Assembly: GCA_964558465.1 (NCBI GenBank)
Contig: CAZLEF010000051.1
Span: forward strand, 1 to 49,669
From: JACJYC01 sp964558465
GTDB lineage: Bacteria; Bacteroidota; Bacteroidia; Chitinophagales; Saprospiraceae
Reading direction: 5' to 3'
DNA length: 49,669 nt
Under the pieces are notes generated by a model that made no database searches, had not been told where the DNA came from, and was given only the letters and a program-made list of their open reading frames with translations. The first letter of the stretch is position 1; every line of letters begins with the position of its first letter. Below are positions 43,875-49,669 of the stretch, piece by piece. Position numbers and translations under genes: made by a program.

Positions 43875-45353
43875 CTAGTCTATCTTGCTCAGTTCCCGAA
43901 AAACCGGCCCCACCGCCTCACAGAACCGGCTGAACACCGGGAATAATTTTTGATAAACGGCCTGATTTTCAGGTATGGGGGCGACTACTTTTGTGGTTTT
44001 TACAAACGCCCTCGCCTCCTCGTACCCTCCGATCCACCCCATCGCCTTCATGCCGAGGATGGCCGCGCCCAGCGCCGAGGCTTCCGGATTTTCCTGCAAA
44101 ACCACCGGCTGCCCGAATACATCCGCAAGGATCTGCACCCATTGGGCAGAATAGGCAAACCCTCCGGTTGCCACCACGTTTTCAGTTTGGCGGCCCTTTT
44201 CCTCCTGGATCATTTTAATCGCCAGCAAGTTAAAAATAATCCCTTCCATTGCCGCCCTGAGCAGGTGCGATTTTGTATGGGTCGGCGTCAGCCCGATAAA
44301 CCCCGCGCTCGCGTTCGCGTCCCAGATCGGGGCCCGTTCGCCAAAAAGGTAAGGCAGAAACAGCAGGTTATCGGCGCCGGGTGGGGTAAGGCCGAGCATG
44401 GGCCCGATGTCCCGGCTTTTTTTGCCGATCACCTGTTTGAGCAGCCAGTCGATCACACCGCCGCCGTTGTTGCTGGGGCCGCCTACGACGTAATAACCAT
44501 CGTCGAGCCAATAGGAAAAGATGCGTTGTTTTTCGTCTGTCAGGTGTTCATGATGGTTGATCCTGACCGCGCTGCTGGTGCCGATGGTCACCACCATGTC
44601 CCGGGTATTTCCGGCAGTTGACCCCAGGTTGGCCAGGCATCCATCGCTGGCGCCTGCGATGACCGGCGTTCCGGGGTTCAACCCGATTGACCGGGCGACT
44701 TCGGGTCTGAGTTTTTCAGTTTTAAAGGTCGTTAGGACGGGGTCTGCGAGCTTATCACGGCTGATGCCGGCCCAGTCCATGGCGGTTGCCGACCAGTGCC
44801 GCATCCGGTTATCCCACAGCCCGGAGGCTGCCGCCAGGGAATAATCCTCCAGCCACTCGCCGCAAAGGTGAAACAGGATATAGGCCTTGATGGAAACCCA
44901 TTTAAAGGCGGATCCAAAAATATCGGGCCGGTTGGCTTGCATCCATTTGATTTTGCACAACGGCAGCATGGGATGAATAGGCGGACCACCGTACCGGTAT
45001 ATCTCAGCGCCGACAAGACTTGCCCTCAGGCCGGCAGCCAGTTCCTTGCTGCGGTTATCCTGCCAGGTCAGGCAGTTGGTGAGCGGCCGTCCCTGGCGGT
45101 CAACCGCCAGAATGCTGTGCATTGCGCTGCTGAAACAGACCGCTTCGGGAGAACCGCCTGTTTCACGGATTACCCTCCGGATGGATCTTTTAACGGCTTT
45201 GAATACAATGGAAGGATCTTGTTCGGCATACCCGGGCGCCGGGAAGAAGGAGGAATAGGTTGCTTTATATACAAAAAGCATTTGACCCTGCGGAGAAAAC
45301 GCGACCGCTTTCAGCGCGGAAGTCCCGATATCAAGCGCCAGGATATAGGTCAT
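43875..45353 (-). CDS. gntK: FGGY-family carbohydrate kinase, gluconokinase-like
   Basis: A 492-residue FGGY kinase that probably phosphorylates gluconate to 6-phosphogluconate. LALDIGTSALKAVAF (residues 5-19) is the phosphate-1 motif. SAMHSILAVD and TWQDNRS (about 95-115) bind sugar. GASDGCLANLGS (about 240), TIGTSSAVR (about 257) and GGPSNNGGGVIDW (about 290) form the ATPase core. VVATGGFAYSAQWVQILADVFG (about 400) is the adenosine motif. Length and motifs match Gram-positive GntK. The neighbouring gluconate transporter supports the substrate; xylulokinase is a less likely alternative. Confidence 0.9.
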   Translation of the reverse strand: MTYILALDIGTSALKAVAFSPQGQMLFVYKATYSSFFPAPGYAEQDPSIVFKAVKRSIRRVIRETGGSPEAVCFSSAMHSILAVDRQGRPLTNCLTWQDNRSKELAAGLRASLVGAEIYRYGGPPIHPMLPLCKIKWMQANRPDIFGSAFKWVSIKAYILFHLCGEWLEDYSLAAASGLWDNRMRHWSATAMDWAGISRDKLADPVLTTFKTEKLRPEVARSIGLNPGTPVIAGASDGCLANLGSTAGNTRDMVVTIGTSSAVRINHHEHLTDEKQRIFSYWLDDGYYVVGGPSNNGGGVIDWLLKQVIGKKSRDIGPMLGLTPPGADNLLFLPYLFGERAPIWDANASAGFIGLTPTHTKSHLLRAAMEGIIFNLLAIKMIQEEKGRQTENVVATGGFAYSAQWVQILADVFGQPVVLQENPEASALGAAILGMKAMGWIGGYEEARAFVKTTKVVAPIPENQAVYQKLFPVFSRFCEAVGPVFRELSKID

Positions 45354-45412
45354 GGTGCAGATTGAATTCGATAGCCGATATTTGTGGTTTGAAATTTAAA
45401 CCGGATAAAAGT

Positions 45413-45826
45413 ATGGATAAAAAACGGAAACCTGCCCTGGAAAAATTATTCGTTTACGGCACCCTCAAGGATGCAGAGGTGCAACAGTACCTCTTTGGCG
45501 ACATCCCCCCGCCCGAAGAAGGCGTACTGGAGCATTATTCCGTCCGGATCAACCGGGACGGATACTTTTTTCTCCTGCCGGCGCCGGGCAATCAAATCGA
45601 AGGTCTGGTATTGACGCTCGATCCAACCCAAATGGCCCGTGCAGACCAATGGGAAGGGGCGCCCTCGTACCGCAGGGAAAAAACCGGCGTCCTGCTGTCC
45701 GGAACGAAAACGGAATGTTGGGTGTATAACGGAAATTTTGAAGACTGCGGCCCGGCAAATCCGGAAGCTATCGCGCAGATGGACCGGAGGCTGGTGATGG
45801 AAGAGATAAAAAAGGTCCTTGGATAA
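45413..45826 (+). CDS. Gamma-glutamylcyclotransferase-like (AIG2/GGCT) protein
   Basis: A 137-residue protein with the GGCT fold signature LFVYGTLKD (about residues 12-20), IEGLVLTLD (about 61), and DQWEGAPSYRR (about 75) where the Glu and Tyr match the family's catalytic region. The likely reaction is cyclisation of gamma-glutamyl amines to 5-oxoproline, but many family members have other or unknown substrates. The ATG at 45413 is chosen over upstream extensions, which overlap the divergent kinase gene. Only 59 bp separate it from that gene's start, which is a probable bidirectional promoter region. Confidence 0.87.
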   Translation: MDKKRKPALEKLFVYGTLKDAEVQQYLFGDIPPPEEGVLEHYSVRINRDGYFFLLPAPGNQIEGLVLTLDPTQMARADQWEGAPSYRREKTGVLLSGTKTECWVYNGNFEDCGPANPEAIAQMDRRLVMEEIKKVLG

Positions 45827-46365
45827 AAAAAATAGCCGGATAATTTCCTGGAATAAAAATAATATGTTAAATTGCGCTATTAATTAGGTTTTTAGGCATT
45901 AAGTAATGAAAGTCCCTTTGTTGACTCCCTGCCAGATGAAGTTCAATCAGGCGTGTAGTCCTGATGCATAATTCCCTGAACGTATTTTTCCCCTTTTGAA
46001 AGGGGGCGCCCAAACCGTCCGGATTTGGCAATCGGGTTCATGCCGGTTTAACGGTATGCATCCGCCAGGCCCTGACGGCGGTCGTCCTTCGCCTCTTACT
46101 TAGCTTACTCGACACAATCTGCCGAAGTCCCTCGGCCTCCATGCATTTGTATGCATTTGAGGTGGGTTGCTCTTTTCCAGGGTTTAACCATTAATTTTCA
46201 AAAACCGATTCACCTGCGGGCTGACAGCCCGGATCAAAACGGAGTTGGCCGTTTTGATCCGAAAAGTAATTGTCGTACCTGAATAGGGATACGCCTGATC
46301 ATTAAAACCATTTTTGAACAACATGGAAGCCGACATGGGAGGGTTCCATTCACAAACACAAAAAA
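45827..46365. other. Intergenic region before the giant surface-protein gene
   Basis: A 539-bp non-coding region. It contains a small palindrome (ccccttt-tg-aaagggg, 45990-46005), a GC-richer stretch around 46010-46160 without a recognised element, and the hairpins at 46218-46260. On the minus strand a short frame (46184-46290) encodes a peptide vaguely like a T9SS tail (PYSGTTITFRI); I treat it as a possible relic only. Confidence 0.6.
46218..46260. repeat. Two adjacent hairpins upstream of the giant gene
   Basis: gggct-gac-agccc (46218-46230) is followed at once by the perfect 12-bp inverted repeat ggatcaaaacgg / ccgttttgatcc (46231-46260) with loop agttgg. No T-run follows on either strand, so it is not a simple terminator. 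It ends 106 bp before the start codon and could act in the leader RNA. Confidence 0.7.
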
Positions 46366-49300
46366 ATGAACAACTTTTACAACCCAGTGTCAAATGGTAG
46401 ATTGACGTTCGGAGGAATGGTTCGCACATGCTGCCGGTCTCTCCGGTTTTCCCTCCTGTTGCTTGGCTTTTTAATTCCGGCAACATTGGACGCCACGGTT
46501 TATACTACGATTGCCAACGGCAACTGGAGCGCCTCCGGTACCTGGCTGGGCGGTGTTGTTCCCGGCTCAACCATAAGCGCCGCCGATGTGGTGAACATCG
46601 GTCATGTAGTGACGTACAACCTGTCCAACGATCTCCAGGTTACAGGTACTGTCAACCTCTACAACGGCACCTTTCGGACAGCGCTTTCAGGCGACGGGAT
46701 GAACCGCAGCGTGTTTATCAAAAACGGCGGCGATTGGAACATGTGCAACAGTCAGATGTACCTGCCGATCTTCAGTTGCGGTTATGGCTGTTCTACAGGT
46801 TCCAACCTCAGCGGCAATTTCATTAATGAGGGCGGCAATATCATTATTTACAATTCTACCGTGGAAATTGCGCAGAACTGGGAAGATGTAAGTTCTGCCG
46901 GGTCCGGTACGCGCACTTTTGTTGGCGGATGCCTGAAAGTCGGAGAGAATTTTTTAAATAAAGGCGCCGTAGATCTGTACGACGCGACTTGTATCGAGAT
47001 CGGCCTGCACGGCAGCGGCAATTTTAAAAACGAATACCGCCAGACTTTTCAAAACAGCAGTTCGATCAAGCTGGTCGGCAATGGAAACGTCGAAAACGTC
47101 GCCAGTTCCCCTCATGGCGTGTTCGGCGGCCCCGGTTCTGTCGATGTTTCTGCCCTGGGCATTAGTAACGGCAATGTGACCAACAGCATTACCTGGACTG
47201 CCCAGATCCTGAATTTCTGTATCGCAGGCGGTTCGGTCGGCGGCAGCGCGGCAGCCGATTTTACCGGGGATATCACCAATAATGACACCGGCCCGGCTTG
47301 TACGGCGGTGGCCAACACGGCCTGTAGCGGTTGCCCGGAAGGGGTCTGCAATCTTGAGGTGACAGCAAGCGTTTATGCCGCCGTAACCTGCGTAAGCGGC
47401 TCGCCTGGAACCAACGGCGCCGTTACAGTAAATATCAATCCGGGTACGGGTACAGCTACCTGCGGAGGGGTTAACACCTTTACCTATGTCTGGAATACTG
47501 TGCCGGCCCAAACAACTCAAACGGTCTTTAATCTGGGCCCCGGAACCTATACCGTCACCGTAACCGATGCATCGGGATGCACTGCTACTTCGATGGTAAC
47601 CCTGACCGAACCTGAATGTGACAATTGCCCGACCCAACCGGGATCGCCCTGTTGCGGAGTACGCTGGGATGAAGGTGGCGCCTGGACCGGCATGGGGTGC
47701 GGGGTCGACGACGGCAATGGCGCTGACGGAGGGGTTGTTCGCTGCGCCGATGCAGCGGATACCCAATCCGGGATCGATGACAATACCGATTATACGCCGG
47801 CCAATTTTACCATCACAGGATTAACCGGATGTATCGATCCGGATGACGGTTCGCCGGTATCCATCGACCCGCCGCTTCCGGGCCAGCGGATTGCCTGGTT
47901 TAACTTCGATGTACGTCCGTTTGCCGGCAGGTACGAGTTTCAAACCCTCAAAACAGGTAACGATCCCCTCAACTGGGCATTGTATTATTCTACCGCGCCA
48001 ACCTGCGGGCTTACAGGTGGATTGTCAGGGGATTGCAATCAACTCTCCGCCACTCCAATAGCCTGTGGAACCCATTTTACCGGTTGGGCGGACCAGCCCT
48101 TCGAGACGCCGGTCTTTACTCAGGCGACCAATTTATACCTGGTTGTTTGGAGGGCTAATGTTGATGCAACGGATGTACTCAATAACGACGATGAATTCGA
48201 TTTTACTTTCAAGGCCCGGTATGGTTGCGGCGATATCTGTTACCTGATCACACAAGGAGACCAGATCGTTACCTGTACTCCGGACGGCGGCTTTAAGGTG
48301 AAACAATTCCTGTTTGGTACCAGTACCACGGTTTCAGTTTCCGCACCAGGTAGCACGTCTTTTGTTACCAGCCCTAGCCCCCTGACCTTTACCACGGCCG
48401 GTGGCGTAAATTCCGGCTATGTGGAAGTAACCTATCCGGCATCTTTTATGGGGTCCTATATGATTACCCTTACACCGACTGCTACAGATCCGAATGCCGG
48501 CGCCTGCACTCCACCCATCGAACTGACCGGCACTCGTCCGGAATTACCCGTCTGCACCATCACTAATACAACGGATGTTGAATGCGACGGCGCCCTCGGC
48601 TCCGTGACCTTTACTGTATCCGGCGGCGCCCCAGCCAATCCCGACGGATACGATTTCGAAATCCTGGACAGCAATAATGATCCGGTGTATAACAGTACCA
48701 CCGATGGGAGTTCGACCCAGGTATTGGGCCTTGCCGCCGGAACCTATACCCTGAAAATAACCGACGGCATCAATTGTATGCAGACCTGCATGTTCACTAT
48801 TGATCCGGCAACCAATTGCTGCGATCTGGAGGTGACCTGCCCGGATATGGACGATCCCGGCGTTTATGACTGCAATAACCCGATCCCCGATGGCGCTGAC
48901 ACCGAGGCGGAGTTCGAAGCGCTGTACGGCAACCTGATCGGCGGAACTCCCTGCGGCCCCGTAACCGTCCAGTTTTCCGACGACCAGCCCGCAGATTACT
49001 GCGCCGGCAATATGGTCACACGTACGTACACCATTTCCGACGGTACTTCTACCTTCATGTGTACGGTCAAATTTACTATCCAACCGGCGCCCCCACTGGT
49101 ATTGGACTGCCCGGATGATATGATCATCCCCGCTTGCACTGACCAAAACAGCATCAACCTGGCTTTCGGCTCATGGTTGCTCAATTTTGATGTCAGCGGT
49201 GGTTGTGACGTTGTCGGCCAGTTCGCGGATACCTACAACCCGCCCTCTTTCTGTGGCGGAAGCGTTGAGGTAACCTATAATGCCATCGACGACTGCGGGC

Positions 49301-49669
49301 AAATGACTTCCTGCACAAGGACATTTACAGTGACGGGCGATTCGGAAGACCCCGTACTGGCATGTCCTGCGGGCGGCGACCTGGGCTGCAATCCGGCCTC
49401 GACGGGGGATATCCCGGATGCGATCCCGACGAGTGTGGACTGGACGGATAACTGCGACGGAACGGGATCAACCAGCGATTACAGCGACAGCAATGTGGAC
49501 CTGGAGGGCTGCGACCGTGGCCTGACCCGGACGTTCACCTATACGGACGGATGCGGGAATGAAGGCACGTGCAGCGTGACCTATACGTGGAAAGTGGACG
49601 GGGAAGACCCGGTGCTGGCCTGCCCTGCGGGGGGCGACCTTGGGTGCAACCCTGCCTCGACGGGGGATA
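46366..49669 (+). CDS. Giant exported repeat protein (SprB/HYR-type), N-terminal part
   Basis: One open frame of 1101 codons runs without a stop to the window end, so the gene is incomplete at 3'. Residues about 23-44 (CCRSLRFSLLLLGFLIPATLDA) are a basic-hydrophobic signal peptide. A domain of Gly/Asn-rich beta-repeat character follows to about residue 310. GPGTYTVTVTDASGC (about 392) and AAGTYTLKITDGINC (about 792) match SprB-type repeats of gliding/adhesion surface proteins. Cys-rich HYR-like segments follow from about 820. At 49345 an 86-residue tandem repeat begins (SEDPVLACPAGGDLGCNPAS), whose second copy starts at 49603 and is cut by the edge. Such proteins are T9SS-exported adhesins in Bacteroidota; the sorting tail is outside the window. 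Confidence 0.88.
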   Translation, partial: MNNFYNPVSNGRLTFGGMVRTCCRSLRFSLLLLGFLIPATLDATVYTTIANGNWSASGTWLGGVVPGSTISAADVVNIGHVVTYNLSNDLQVTGTVNLYNGTFRTALSGDGMNRSVFIKNGGDWNMCNSQMYLPIFSCGYGCSTGSNLSGNFINEGGNIIIYNSTVEIAQNWEDVSSAGSGTRTFVGGCLKVGENFLNKGAVDLYDATCIEIGLHGSGNFKNEYRQTFQNSSSIKLVGNGNVENVASSPHGVFGGPGSVDVSALGISNGNVTNSITWTAQILNFCIAGGSVGGSAAADFTGDITNNDTGPACTAVANTACSGCPEGVCNLEVTASVYAAVTCVSGSPGTNGAVTVNINPGTGTATCGGVNTFTYVWNTVPAQTTQTVFNLGPGTYTVTVTDASGCTATSMVTLTEPECDNCPTQPGSPCCGVRWDEGGAWTGMGCGVDDGNGADGGVVRCADAADTQSGIDDNTDYTPANFTITGLTGCIDPDDGSPVSIDPPLPGQRIAWFNFDVRPFAGRYEFQTLKTGNDPLNWALYYSTAPTCGLTGGLSGDCNQLSATPIACGTHFTGWADQPFETPVFTQATNLYLVVWRANVDATDVLNNDDEFDFTFKARYGCGDICYLITQGDQIVTCTPDGGFKVKQFLFGTSTTVSVSAPGSTSFVTSPSPLTFTTAGGVNSGYVEVTYPASFMGSYMITLTPTATDPNAGACTPPIELTGTRPELPVCTITNTTDVECDGALGSVTFTVSGGAPANPDGYDFEILDSNNDPVYNSTTDGSSTQVLGLAAGTYTLKITDGINCMQTCMFTIDPATNCCDLEVTCPDMDDPGVYDCNNPIPDGADTEAEFEALYGNLIGGTPCGPVTVQFSDDQPADYCAGNMVTRTYTISDGTSTFMCTVKFTIQPAPPLVLDCPDDMIIPACTDQNSINLAFGSWLLNFDVSGGCDVVGQFADTYNPPSFCGGSVEVTYNAIDDCGQMTSCTRTFTVTGDSEDPVLACPAGGDLGCNPASTGDIPDAIPTSVDWTDNCDGTGSTSDYSDSNVDLEGCDRGLTRTFTYTDGCGNEGTCSVTYTWKVDGEDPVLACPAGGDLGCNPASTGD

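Noticed and set aside
45990..46005. Terminator at the small palindrome ccccttt-tg-aaagggg
   Set aside because: The T-run precedes the stem on the plus strand and the minus strand is followed by A, so neither direction fits.

Overview
The window is a bacterial chromosome segment from a member of the Bacteroidota, most likely Saprospiria (Lewinella/Phaeodactylibacter-like). The support is a DUF1800/DUF1501 secreted pair with a type IX secretion (T9SS)-style C-terminal tail, a giant exported protein with SprB-like and HYR-like repeats, near-absence of Shine-Dalgarno sites, and many short tandem repeats between genes. The lineage below phylum is inference. A 100-N scaffold gap (29636-29735) interrupts the sequence.

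Positions 62-29574 are a large exopolysaccharide/O-antigen locus, all on the plus strand and mostly in tightly overlapping operons. It holds GDP-fucose synthesis (gmd, fcl-like), a DegT aminotransferase, a CgeB-like and two GT4-type glycosyltransferases, a Wzy-like polymerase, an initiating sugar transferase with an unusual N-terminal domain, an MBOAT + SGNH O-acylation pair, and a DUF354 protein. It also holds five polysaccharide-deacetylase-like proteins, two asparagine-synthetase-family proteins, an ATP-grasp protein, a sugar N-formyltransferase-like protein, and five CelD/FemAB-like GNAT acyltransferases, four of them as a tandem paralog array. No Wzx flippase or Wza/Wzc export protein is seen, so these must lie elsewhere.

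Positions 30117-36568 follow a strong terminator and form a second compact plus-strand operon that resembles the lipid A aminoarabinose (Arn) pathway in parts list. It encodes a WecE aminotransferase, a GT-C membrane glycosyltransferase (ArnT-like), an ArnC/DPM1-like polyprenyl-phosphate glycosyltransferase, a BKACE (DUF849) beta-keto-acid cleavage enzyme, a NeuD-like hexapeptide acyltransferase, two small SMR/ArnE-ArnF-like membrane proteins and a WbqC protein. Together with the deacetylase and formyltransferase genes just upstream, it suggests that an N-acylated 4-amino-sugar is built on a lipid carrier, flipped, and transferred outside the membrane. BKACE may supply the acyl-CoA. This is the most system-like and least described part of the window.

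Positions 36776-40070 (minus) encode the DUF1501/DUF1800 pair. Positions 40642-41839 hold a small hypothetical gene and a methyltransferase. Positions 42291-45353 (minus) are a gluconate uptake and phosphorylation pair (GntT/GntK-like). A gamma-glutamylcyclotransferase-like gene follows. From 46366 to the window end, one uninterrupted reading frame encodes the N-terminal ~1101 residues of a giant exported repeat protein.

Many intergenic spaces in the polysaccharide locus are filled with perfect or near-perfect 7-9-bp tandem arrays of several unrelated units. These often start right at a stop codon and end just before the next start. Other intergenic regions hold palindromic or MITE-like elements (15203/20461, 29573-29890, 41951-42060, 43708-43833). 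No tRNA, rRNA, CRISPR array, intact insertion sequence or convincing -33/-7 promoter was recognised.
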